Shown here: piece after piece, positions 27,419 through 36,099 of the stretch
How positions within the stretch are numbered: position 1 is the first letter of the stretch
Layout: every line of letters begins with the position of its first letter
DNA from: Candidatus Iainarchaeum sp.
Lineage (GTDB): Archaea > Iainarchaeota > Iainarchaeia > Iainarchaeales > DTGL01
NCBI GenBank assembly: GCA_021163505.1
Contig: JAGGVE010000018.1
Span: forward strand, 1 to 37,727
Length of the DNA stretch: 37,727 bases
Reading direction: 5' to 3'
Notes under the pieces: generated by a model
Seen by the model: the letters and a program-made list of their open reading frames with translations, nothing else
The model's database searches: none
What the model was told of the DNA's origin: nothing
Made by a program: the position numbers and the translations under genes

Positions 27419-28531
27419 TTACTTTCTTTTTGAAGCATTGTAAAGTAATTGCTTTACCTTTGCTAAGCGATATGCGTTTTCTATCGCATCTAATGAAATA
27501 ACGCCTATAAGCTGGCCGGAGGCAAATACCGGTAATAAGCTATAACCTCTTGTGAGAAAACGCTCCAATACCTTATCAGCGCTTGTAGAAGTATCTATTG
27601 GTTCAACATAGCGAGCGTATCTTGAAACAGGAGCAGTTAGGTTTGCGTTTTGTTGAAGCTCGCTCAAATCAAATACGCCAAAGCGATTGTTCCCTAAATC
27701 AACAAGGCACGCTAGACTATTTCTTGTGAGAAGCTCTTCAACAGCGAGCCCTAAAGGAACAGAGGCGTCCAGTACTAAAGGTTTTGTATCAATAAGGCGT
27801 TCTATGTTTATGTGTTTTATGAAATGTTTTGCTTCAACTATGCGTTCCTCTTCCTTGGCTCCAAAGAAAATAAATGCGGAAATAACAACCATAAGCAAAC
27901 TGCCTATAAAAAAGCCCACAAGAAAAAGGAAAATTGATACGAAAGCGCTCAGCATAGTAACAATCCTTGTTGCTTTTAAGTAGCCTATTCTCATGCTGAG
28001 CAGGGAGCGAAGCACGCGGCCACCATCGAGAGGTAATGCGGGAAGTAAAAGATTAAACGCACCCAAAATGAAATTCACATAGAGGATTGCAAAGAGAGGA
28101 TAGGAAAAAACTGCTTTTTCAAATTCACCCACATTCATACTAGAAAAAATATGCCAAGGAAAAGGTAAAGGAAGCATGGAAACGCTTAGAAAAATGAAAA
28201 ATACGACAAGGAAATTGAAAAGAGGTCCGCTTATAGCTATTAAAAATTCGTCCATTGCATTATCAGGCAGCTCATCTGTTAATGCAACGCCGCCTATTGG
28301 AAGCAGAACAATCTTATGAACCTTTATGCCCCTTGCAATTGAGACAACGCTGTGGGTAAGCTCATGTAGAAAAACGCTTAAGAAGAGAAAAAAGAATAGC
28401 ATAGTTGTAGGAAGTAAGCTTTGCGGCTCTATCGCAGCAGTAGAGATCACTATGAAGAAGATTATGAGCAAAAATGACCAGTGCAATTCAACCTTAATTC
28501 CGAAAATTTTTCCTAAGCTAAGAGAGCGCAT
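27419..28531 (-). CDS. Site-2 protease family (M50) intramembrane metalloprotease with C-terminal CBS domains
   Basis: FLHELTHSVVSIARGI (HExxH), LLPALPLDGGRVLRS, CBS-like C terminus. Confidence 0.92.
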   Translation of the reverse strand: MRSLSLGKIFGIKVELHWSFLLIIFFIVISTAAIEPQSLLPTTMLFFFLFLSVFLHELTHSVVSIARGIKVHKIVLLPIGGVALTDELPDNAMDEFLIAISGPLFNFLVVFFIFLSVSMLPLPFPWHIFSSMNVGEFEKAVFSYPLFAILYVNFILGAFNLLLPALPLDGGRVLRSLLSMRIGYLKATRIVTMLSAFVSIFLFLVGFFIGSLLMVVISAFIFFGAKEEERIVEAKHFIKHINIERLIDTKPLVLDASVPLGLAVEELLTRNSLACLVDLGNNRFGVFDLSELQQNANLTAPVSRYARYVEPIDTSTSADKVLERFLTRGYSLLPVFASGQLIGVISLDAIENAYRLAKVKQLLYNASKRK

Positions 28532-28596
28532 TTAAACCCTATAGAAATAGATATGCAAATAAATAAAAAAGAGGAAGAGAGAAATGGGCTTGCTAT

Positions 28597-29373
28597 TTAT
28601 GCTGTAGCAGCCCTTTGTTCGAGCTCCCTGTATGCCTGTGCGAACAACGTACTAATGGTCGTAGCGCCTGCATAAAATACGAAGCCCATTGCAAGATAAA
28701 TGCCAACTACTGGTATCTGAGTTAGTATTACTCCCACAACCGTCAACACGGCAGAGTATATGGACGAATAGAATATTGCTGTTATATATGGTGTTCTGCG
28801 AAATAGTGAAGGAATTGCAAGACCAGCAGTAAAGCTATCCTGTTTAACCCAATGCATTATTGCCATTGGTATAAGGACCATCAAGAATACTGAAAGAATA
28901 TATAATATAGCAAACACTGTCGCAATCCCCAAAGTAGTTACTGGAATTGAACCGAAAAGGGAAGCACCTGGTTTTGTGCCTGGCAATGCCCCATAGATAC
29001 CTGTATTACTTGTAGGGAAAGCTGTAGCATATCCCGTAGTAGTTGGCCCGTTGAATGGGAGGGATTCCATTGATATGCCCAATAAGCCGAACACACCAAG
29101 GGATAGCAGAAACACTGCGAAAAAAATTGCAACTATAATTCCTATATATATCAATAGGAGCACAATGAGCAGTATAGATTTCACTATGATATCGCCCCAG
29201 TCGCCCCAGCTCAACAATGAATCGTCGCCCTCTAAGCTTTTCTTTGCGTTGCGCAGTGCAAACCCTGGAACTGTCAGAATATTTACTACTGGAATTGCAC
29301 CAAGAATTATTCCTATTATCGCTGTTTTAAGATCCTGAAACGGCCTCTTTATTGCTGTACCAAAACTAACCAT
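28597..29373 (-). CDS. DUF4013-like membrane protein
   Basis: PGFALRNAKKSLEGDDSLLSWGDWGDIIVKSILL motif plus several TM helices. Confidence 0.65.
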   Translation of the reverse strand: MVSFGTAIKRPFQDLKTAIIGIILGAIPVVNILTVPGFALRNAKKSLEGDDSLLSWGDWGDIIVKSILLIVLLLIYIGIIVAIFFAVFLLSLGVFGLLGISMESLPFNGPTTTGYATAFPTSNTGIYGALPGTKPGASLFGSIPVTTLGIATVFAILYILSVFLMVLIPMAIMHWVKQDSFTAGLAIPSLFRRTPYITAIFYSSIYSAVLTVVGVILTQIPVVGIYLAMGFVFYAGATTISTLFAQAYRELEQRAATA

Positions 29374-29472
29374 TTTTGCACCTCCTTTACCTTATCGTAA
29401 CACTTTAAATTAGGGGTTTCTATTATTTAAAGTTTTCTATCTTAGAAGGACTGAAATTAAAATAAAATTAGG

Positions 29473-29760
29473 TTACTCTTTTTTATTTATTATTTCAAGC
29501 AGCTCTTCAACTATTTGTTTTGCTTCCTTCTCTTCAACATTCTTTACAAGGATTCTGCCGCTTTTGAAGAGGCTTACACTGGCGTTCTTAAAAAGGAAGA
29601 TTGTAACAAATGGTGTTTCTACTTGTAGCTGAGCGGTTTCTCTCAGCGCATTGGTTATTTCGCTGAGCTGGAGCTTCAGTTTCTTCTGTGGCAAAAATTC
29701 TATTGCTTTATCGCTCTTACAGGGATCTACGATAAAATCTTTAAGCTGGAGCTTGCTCAT
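29473..29760 (-). CDS. Small protein resembling a TBP half-repeat
   Basis: FVTIFLFKNASVSLFKSGRILVKNVEEKEAKQIVEELLEII; overlaps the aIF5A stop by 4 nt. Confidence 0.6.
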   Translation of the reverse strand: MSKLQLKDFIVDPCKSDKAIEFLPQKKLKLQLSEITNALRETAQLQVETPFVTIFLFKNASVSLFKSGRILVKNVEEKEAKQIVEELLEIINKKE

Positions 29761-30170
29761 TTTTTCTTACCTTCGCTGCTGGCCTTAATACGCAGAATCG
29801 CTGCTTTATCACCATAGCGCACATACTCAAGCTCAACGCCACTTTTTAGGCCCGTAAGGTCGGCAGGCTTTTTTACATTGAATAGCTCATAGTCTTTAAT
29901 ATCCATTATTTGCACTACATCGCCCATTAGTGCTACGAGCTGGGCGTTGCCGCGCTTTATTATTGGGACCTCAACTTCAGCATCTACAGGACCTAAAAAG
30001 GTGCGCTTCTGATTATCAAAAAGGCCTGTAGCTGTTATGCGCACCTTTGCAGAGCCATGCCTGCCAGGAGCGCTCTTTTCAATATTTTTAACCCTGCAAA
30101 CTTCGCCCTCTATAAGCACATAGTTTCCTTCTTTTAGCTGGCCAGCTTTTTTGAACATCTTTTCAGCCAT
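29757..30170 (-). CDS. Translation factor aIF5A (Arg at the hypusination position)
   Basis: GQLKEGNYVLIEGEVCRVKNIEKSAPGRHGSAKVRITATGLFDNQKRTFLGPVDAEVEVPIIKRGNAQLVALMGDVVQIMD aligns with archaeal IF5A. Confidence 0.93.
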   Translation of the reverse strand: MAEKMFKKAGQLKEGNYVLIEGEVCRVKNIEKSAPGRHGSAKVRITATGLFDNQKRTFLGPVDAEVEVPIIKRGNAQLVALMGDVVQIMDIKDYELFNVKKPADLTGLKSGVELEYVRYGDKAAILRIKASSEGKKK

Positions 30171-30303
30171 GAAAAGCACCTCCAAAGATTTAATAAAAAG
30201 CAGCTGATAAATGAATATAAGGATGTTGAATATTTATATCTCTTTCCATATATATTTTCCAGAGAAAAGAGAAATAGTATTCAACAGCCTTTCAGCATGC
30301 GTT

Positions 30304-30528
30304 TTAGAGTGCTATAAAAATTATATTGTCGCCTCTAACCATAATTTTGGGGTATTTCTCCTTTACGCTTTGTTCCTCATTGTTGGCGAGTTCCTCTGCA
30401 TTCTCTAGTATTATGTTGAGATGCACGTCAAAGGAAGCTAAAGTGCCTCTGACTATGCGGTCCCCTTTCAGTCGCACTAGTACCTGCTGCCCCAATACCT
30501 TTGTTAGTTCATCAAAAGGTCTTGTCAT
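30304..30528 (-). CDS. Sm-like archaeal protein (LSm/SmAP)
   Basis: RPFDELTKVLGQQVLVRLKGDRIVRGTLASFDVHLNIILENAEE...IMVRGDNIIFIAL (Sm1 and Sm2). Confidence 0.93.
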   Translation of the reverse strand: MTRPFDELTKVLGQQVLVRLKGDRIVRGTLASFDVHLNIILENAEELANNEEQSVKEKYPKIMVRGDNIIFIAL

Positions 30529-30537
30529 TCTTTCACC

Positions 30538-31326
30538 TCAGATTTTTTTTCTTTTGAATATTGATAAAATCCTTGAGAAAATAGAGCCCTTGCCTATATC
30601 CTCCGGCTCAACTTTTTTACCACTTATTTTGTTAGCTGCAAGCGTTATTGCCTTCGCAGCTGGTGAATCAGGCTTTCGCAGTATTATTGGCTGATTCCCT
30701 TTGCCAATAAATGTTTTTCTCACCTCTTTATCAAATGGAATTATTCCATAGCATGGCAGCTCCAGAATAGCACTTATCTCGTTTTTCTTTAATTCGCCCT
30801 TTTCACCATGTACCATGTTTATAATAAATCCGAATGGCTTTGAAAGCAAGCGTTGTGCAACAATCTTTGTTTTAAGAGCGTCAGCAACGCTAGGCGAATC
30901 AGGCGTAGTGATAATTAAAGCCTGCTTTGCGGAAGCTAGAGCAGCCAGTGTACTCCTTTCTATACCAGCAGGCACATCAAGCAATATATAATCATACCTG
31001 CTTTCCAAAGTGCTTACAGCCTGCTTCAGCCTTTCAGGATCAACGCGCCTGTAGCTTTCCAAGCTGAGACCGCTTGGAATTATTTCTACGTTTTGTGGTC
31101 CGGAGTAGATAGCATCTTCTATGTTTGCTTCACCCATAAGTACCTCATGCAATGTTATTGGTGAATTCTGAAGCTTGAAGATTAATGAGAGGTTTGCCAT
31201 CGCTACATCGGCATCTATTAGAAGCACCTTCGCATTGCTCATCGCTAACGCTATGCCAAGATTGGCGGTTATGGTTGTTTTTCCAACGCCGCCCTTCCCA
31301 GAAGCTATTGCAATACTTCTTGCCAT
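30538..31326 (-). CDS. minD: MinD/ParA family ATPase
   Basis: IAIASGKGGVGKTTITANLGIALA, LIDADVAMANLSLIF, DVPAGIERSTLAALASAKQALIITTPDSPSVADALK. Confidence 0.93.
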   Translation of the reverse strand: MARSIAIASGKGGVGKTTITANLGIALAMSNAKVLLIDADVAMANLSLIFKLQNSPITLHEVLMGEANIEDAIYSGPQNVEIIPSGLSLESYRRVDPERLKQAVSTLESRYDYILLDVPAGIERSTLAALASAKQALIITTPDSPSVADALKTKIVAQRLLSKPFGFIINMVHGEKGELKKNEISAILELPCYGIIPFDKEVRKTFIGKGNQPIILRKPDSPAAKAITLAANKISGKKVEPEDIGKGSIFSRILSIFKRKKI

Positions 31327-31434
31327 ATAAATCCTTACTCACATTTCTTTTGCAGTAAGTTAGTAAATAGTAGTAATTATTAAAATAAATACTTTTTGCA
31401 TCAAACAAATTCTCAAAATAATTAGTTGCAGGCT

Positions 31435-31926
31435 TTAATGTTCTGTAATGCCCGCAATGCCTGCTCTTTTGAAGATATCGTACTTTGTTACCTCTTCTTG
31501 CCGCTTTATCACATCCTTCGCATACCTATCCGAAAATTCTTTCGGATAAATCTTTTTCAGATTCTTCGGTTCTATCTTTAGGCTGATCAACATCTTTTCA
31601 TGGAATGCTGTTAGCAAATCCATATGCTGTGTTGTTAAGCTGTAAATATCAATAACCCCGTGCTTTGCTTTAAATGCATTCAACACAATTTCAAAAGCAT
31701 CGTTGCCTTCAATGGTTACGCCATACTTCATAAATTCGTAGCCAGCCCCAATAATTGCGCCATTCCTAAAAAGCATTGCGCCTTCTTCGATTCCATCATA
31801 ACCATTTATAGTTACCACAATATAACCAGTGAACTGCTTTTTCATAAGTTCTAGTATTGTATTTAACATATCAGCGTTGGCGGTCTTTAAGCTCTGCTGA
31901 AGTGGTACACCGAGGGGCAAATCCAT
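31435..31926 (-). CDS. Hypothetical protein, possibly DUF2226-like
   Basis: 163-aa ORF; MDLPLGVPLQQSL start and roadblock/PATAN-like middle (TGYIVVTINGYDGIEEGAMLFRNGAIIGAGYE). Confidence 0.55.
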   Translation of the reverse strand: MDLPLGVPLQQSLKTANADMLNTILELMKKQFTGYIVVTINGYDGIEEGAMLFRNGAIIGAGYEFMKYGVTIEGNDAFEIVLNAFKAKHGVIDIYSLTTQHMDLLTAFHEKMLISLKIEPKNLKKIYPKEFSDRYAKDVIKRQEEVTKYDIFKRAGIAGITEH

Positions 31927-32111
31927 TTAAAATCACTCATATAATTAAGTAACTTCCTTTAAAAAGCTTAATTTTTATCGCTCACCACGCTCTTCAGGCA
32001 CCAAACAGTTATTTAACCAAAACCTTTTCTATATAAAGTTGTTGATGTTATTATTCTTTTCTTTAGAGGGAGAAAGAAATATAAATATTCAATAGCTTTT
32101 TGATTTATTGA

Positions 32112-32183
32112 GGGCCGGTAGTGTAGTGGTAACACGCGTCCTTGGCATGGACGAGACCCTGGGTTCGAGTCCCAGCCGGTCCA
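32112..32183 (+). tRNA. tRNA-Ala(GGC)
   Basis: GGGCCGG...CGTCC TTGGCAT GGACG...CTGGG TTCGAGT CCCAG CCGGTCC A; G3:U70 alanine identity pair; CCA not encoded. Confidence 0.95.
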
Positions 32184-32279
32184 TCTTTTTCTTTATCACT
32201 AATGAAAATTAGTCAAAAGTTAAGGCTTTACTGCTTAATGAAAAAGTTTTTATAATAGAACTATATATTATTGATTTGA

Positions 32280-34457
32280 ATGCCGGATAAGAAAAGCATA
32301 ATCCTAGATTCCGTAAGGAAGCTCTTAGCTCTAGATCTGTCCGATGAGGAAATAATAAAGAATTTGAGAGATGTGGGCATACCGGAAAGCGAAGCTCGCG
32401 CAATTCTCGCTGAAGCTAAAGGTGAACGAAAGAAAAAGAAGGAAGAAGTGGTATTGCCAGAAAGTGAAGAAGATGTAATAAAAGCCCTAGAAAAAGGCCT
32501 GGAAGAAACTGAAGAAGAAACGGAAGAAGTGCAAAAAGAAACACCAAAAGCGAGGGAAATGTGGGAAAAAGCAGTGATGGAAACAGTAAACAAAAAGGTT
32601 AAAGAAATAGAAAGAATGAAAAGTGAAATTGAAAAGAAGATTGATGAAAAAGTAAAAGCTGGTTTAAAACAGGAGTATGAAAAGATAGATACCCTGCTTG
32701 ATTCTAAAACCGTTCTTTTAACCCAGAAAATAAACAGCGAATTAATGCAGAGACAAAAGGAAATAGATGATATGCTCAATAAACGCATCGAGGAGATAAA
32801 AAAAATAAACGAGGAAGTAAAAAGTGCAGCAAAGGATATTGAAAAAAGGCAAAAACAAGAAGAAGCTCTGCTTAAAGAAATCGATAGGATAAGCAAAAGA
32901 GTCAACAAGCTTAGAAAAAAGGTAGAGGAGACAACCGAAAGAAAAGTGGAGGACCTTACAGCAAATGTTGAGGGGAAAGCAGATGAGGCATTGAAAAGAA
33001 TCGAAGAGCTGTTGCAAAGCACTAATAAGGAGATGGAAGAAAATATTAGCAAGCTTAAAGAAGAGTTAAAAAGTACAGAAAATTTGTTTGAAAACAAAAT
33101 AAAAGAGGTGAGCGATGAGCAAGCTGAAAAATTGCGCAACGAAGCAGAGAAATTAAGAGCAAAAATGGAAGAAAGGTTAAACAGAGTTCTTGAGGAAAAG
33201 GTCGGCGAAACGGAGAAGCAGTTTAATGAAATACGAGAATCTCTATTGCAGGAAATAAAAGCATCAATACAACAATCACGCTCCGAAATAAACCAGTTCC
33301 TCACAAAAGCCCGGGAGGAAATAAAAAGGCTTGATAGTCGCGTGGTAAAAACTCTTGAGCTGGAATCTGAAGTTATTGAGGATATAATGGCTGAAGCGAA
33401 AAACAGAATAGAGAAATTGAAATTAGAGAGTCATGAAGAGCTTGAGAAAGAAATAGTAAAACAGATTAAGGAGCTCGAAGCATTGAGGAAGCAGGTAAGG
33501 CCTGAGCGCGTTGATGCTAAACTCGCAGAACTTGAAAGAATGAAGGAAAAAATTGGTGAGGAGATAGAGAAGAGGATTGAAGAAAAGGTTTGGGGAATCG
33601 AGAAACAGTATGCGAAGAAGATTGATTCCATGCTTGCTGAAATAGAGAAGAAAAGATCTGAATCTGAACAAAAGGTCGAAGAGGTAATTAAGAAAGCTGA
33701 TGAGAAAGCAAAAGAGCTTGAAAAGCTGGATGAAATTATAGATGAAAGGATGCTTGCACATATTGAAAGCGTTGAGAAGGAATATAAAGAAAAAGCCAAG
33801 GAGAGCGTACGGAGAGTTGAAGAAGTTAGAGCTAGGGTGGAAGATGAGCTCAAAGAAATTGAGAAGCTTAAGAATGAGTTGAATAAAACAAGGGCAAGGG
33901 TGATTGCGGAGAGCAGTGCAGCGATTGCAAGTCTCAAAGATGAAATACAAGGGCTTATAACAGAGCACGAGAAGCGTGCTGAGCAGCTTGCAAAGCAGGC
34001 TGAAGAGATAATAAAGAGGCGCGATCTGTTACTGAAAGGCCTTGAACCATATACTACGATGGATCTAAACAGAATAAGGCAGGCTGTAATAAAGGCTTCT
34101 ACAAAAGATCTGGAAAAGCTAATGAGTATAAAGAAGGCAGAGTTCACAAAAGACCTTGAAACCCTTAAAGAACAGCTTGAGAAGGGCATAGTGGGTAGTG
34201 TGGAACTTGAAAAGATAAAACATGAGGTGGAAACAATATCTGCATTTAGAGATCAGTTCATAAAGATATTGGATAAAAATATAGAGAATTTCAATGAAAA
34301 AATACAAAAGTTCAACGAAACAATAAAGATGATGGAAGACCAGTACAAGGAAAGAATAAAGCTAATTGACGCAAAGATTGCTGAACTTGACAGGTTTGAG
34401 AAGAACTTTGCCAGAGTAATAGGGCTCAGCTTAGATAAACTTATTGAAAAGAAATAG
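32280..34457 (+). CDS. Large coiled-coil protein with short N-terminal UBA-like helical motif
   Basis: SDEEIIKNLRDVGIPESEARAILAEAKGE followed by about 640 aa of Glu/Lys-rich heptad sequence. Confidence 0.85.
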   Translation: MPDKKSIILDSVRKLLALDLSDEEIIKNLRDVGIPESEARAILAEAKGERKKKKEEVVLPESEEDVIKALEKGLEETEEETEEVQKETPKAREMWEKAVMETVNKKVKEIERMKSEIEKKIDEKVKAGLKQEYEKIDTLLDSKTVLLTQKINSELMQRQKEIDDMLNKRIEEIKKINEEVKSAAKDIEKRQKQEEALLKEIDRISKRVNKLRKKVEETTERKVEDLTANVEGKADEALKRIEELLQSTNKEMEENISKLKEELKSTENLFENKIKEVSDEQAEKLRNEAEKLRAKMEERLNRVLEEKVGETEKQFNEIRESLLQEIKASIQQSRSEINQFLTKAREEIKRLDSRVVKTLELESEVIEDIMAEAKNRIEKLKLESHEELEKEIVKQIKELEALRKQVRPERVDAKLAELERMKEKIGEEIEKRIEEKVWGIEKQYAKKIDSMLAEIEKKRSESEQKVEEVIKKADEKAKELEKLDEIIDERMLAHIESVEKEYKEKAKESVRRVEEVRARVEDELKEIEKLKNELNKTRARVIAESSAAIASLKDEIQGLITEHEKRAEQLAKQAEEIIKRRDLLLKGLEPYTTMDLNRIRQAVIKASTKDLEKLMSIKKAEFTKDLETLKEQLEKGIVGSVELEKIKHEVETISAFRDQFIKILDKNIENFNEKIQKFNETIKMMEDQYKERIKLIDAKIAELDRFEKNFARVIGLSLDKLIEKK

Positions 34458-34473
34458 AAAATACTATTTCTAA

Positions 34474-34546
34474 TGGGCCCGGGCGGAATCGAACCGCCGA
34501 CCTCCTCCGTGTCAGGGAGGTGTCCTAACCACTAGACCACGAGCCC
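34474..34546 (-). tRNA. tRNA-Val(GAC)
   Basis: GGGCTCG TG GTCTAGTGGTTAGGAC ACCTCC CTGACAC GGAGGAGGTC GGCGG TTCGATT CCGCC CGGGCCC A. Confidence 0.95.
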
Positions 34547-34592
34547 TTATAGAAAAATAATCTGTACAATAAATTAAAAAGCTGTTAGTTTT

Positions 34593-35654
34593 TCAGTTTG
34601 GATGTCTAGCATCTGAAGTAAGTGAGTTTAGCAATTTTCCCAGCTTTTCAGGAGTTGAGATCACATCTAGAGCCAAAATTCCAAACCTCTTCTCGACATT
34701 CTTTATAACCTTCAATAATTTTTTTCTTTCACAACCAAAACCATTTATTACTAATGCAGCAACTTGGGCGTTTATGGAATGTTTTATAAGCTCAAGGTGC
34801 GGAGCTATTTCCGCTATGTTGCTCCACTTTGAGCACAAAACAACCTTCTGGGGTTTTGACCCAAGCAAAATCTGCCATGCGACTATTGCGCCTGCTCTTG
34901 CTTTTTCAACATCTGTTGCGTTTGCTCTCAATCCTGTTTGATTGCCAACCAAAATAATATCTGGCTTCTCTTCCAGTTCGATCTTTTTAATAGCTCCAAA
35001 TATTGCATGAGCCCCGCGCATTGTAGGCAAAACCTCAGGCACAACCTGCTCATCTGCGCCCACAAAAACAGAGCATGGCTCTGTACCTAAAACACCAACC
35101 TTCAGCCCTTTCCTTTCCAATAAACTACGCACTGTGAGCATTGCGGTCATCTTTCCAGAGTTCATTGAAGTGCCTGTAAAGGTAACAACTCGGGTTTTTA
35201 TACCTTCTTTCTCTGCCAAAAGAGCGTAATTTTTGTATTTTTCAAAAGCATTTGGTTGCGAGGCTTCAATGAATTTTACTCCAGATTTTTCCGCAAGCTT
35301 CTTGAGCTTAGCGGTTTTCTCACCGTAAAATATCTTGCTCATTGTGTATATATCTAAGCCGGCTTTTATTGCCTCCATAATGTGCTCCTTCCATTCCTTC
35401 ACATTGGATTCTTTTGTAAAGTAGAGACCTTCACCTGTTGTAACGAGCATATCCGCATCTTTTGCATGTGTTTTGAGAAGCTCTGTAAAATTTCCAGAAA
35501 TCTTTAAGCCAAGTTTGCCAATACCTAAAAAAGAACCTGCATCAACACCCTGCAACTCTTTTCGCTCATCATAGATTCCTAGAATTTTTATATTTCTGCC
35601 AAATCTGAGCATCGCATGTGCATTTTGATCAAAGTGATGAATTAATATTTTCAT
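34593..35654 (-). CDS. DUF1611-family P-loop protein
   Basis: VVTFTGTSMNSGKMTAMLTVRSLLERKGLKVGVLGTEPCSVFVGADEQVVPEVLP (P-loop), N-terminal Rossmann-like region. Confidence 0.7.
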   Translation of the reverse strand: MKILIHHFDQNAHAMLRFGRNIKILGIYDERKELQGVDAGSFLGIGKLGLKISGNFTELLKTHAKDADMLVTTGEGLYFTKESNVKEWKEHIMEAIKAGLDIYTMSKIFYGEKTAKLKKLAEKSGVKFIEASQPNAFEKYKNYALLAEKEGIKTRVVTFTGTSMNSGKMTAMLTVRSLLERKGLKVGVLGTEPCSVFVGADEQVVPEVLPTMRGAHAIFGAIKKIELEEKPDIILVGNQTGLRANATDVEKARAGAIVAWQILLGSKPQKVVLCSKWSNIAEIAPHLELIKHSINAQVAALVINGFGCERKKLLKVIKNVEKRFGILALDVISTPEKLGKLLNSLTSDARHPN

Positions 35655-35690
35655 AAAAAACTCATTCAAAGTTAGAAAAATTTTAATTTA

Positions 35691-36068
35691 TCATCCCTTA
35701 TGCTTTTCCATTTCCGCGAGCACTTCCTTAAGGATGCCTTCTCTTTTCGCAATCGTTAAGTGCCTTTTGCGCAAATTAACAACTTGTTTATATGCTTCGT
35801 TATAGCCTTTAAGCAGCTTTCTTTCCTCTTCAAGTTTTTTTCTTAGCCGCTCAGCTTTTTTATGCTCTTTCCTTTGCTCTAATATTCTTATTTTTGCATT
35901 TAGGCTTCTCACCTTTCTACGCTGCTCAACGAGCTTTCTGTACCATATAACGCGCTCACTTTCAGCCCGCATTATTATATTGGCGTAGAAAGGCACAACA
36001 AAGTGTGCAACGCGTTCAGCCATAAGGGCTTTTTTCCTTTTTCTTCTTTGTGGTTTTTTAGCTGGCAT
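35691..36068 (-). CDS. Hypothetical basic coiled-coil protein
   Basis: MPAKKPQRRKRKKALMAERVAHFVVPFYANIIMRAESERVIWYRKLVEQRRKVRS...; start taken at the internal MPAKK. Confidence 0.55.
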   Translation of the reverse strand: MPAKKPQRRKRKKALMAERVAHFVVPFYANIIMRAESERVIWYRKLVEQRRKVRSLNAKIRILEQRKEHKKAERLRKKLEEERKLLKGYNEAYKQVVNLRKRHLTIAKREGILKEVLAEMEKHKG

Positions 36069-36099
36069 AGGTATCACTAAAAAATGCATTTTATACTTT

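Noticed and set aside
32261-33304. 347-aa Ser/Phe-rich minus-strand ORF (and 33423-34189 minus ORFs)
   Set aside because: Antisense of Glu/Lys-rich coiled-coil codons (GAA/AAA read as TTC/TTT); composition artefact.
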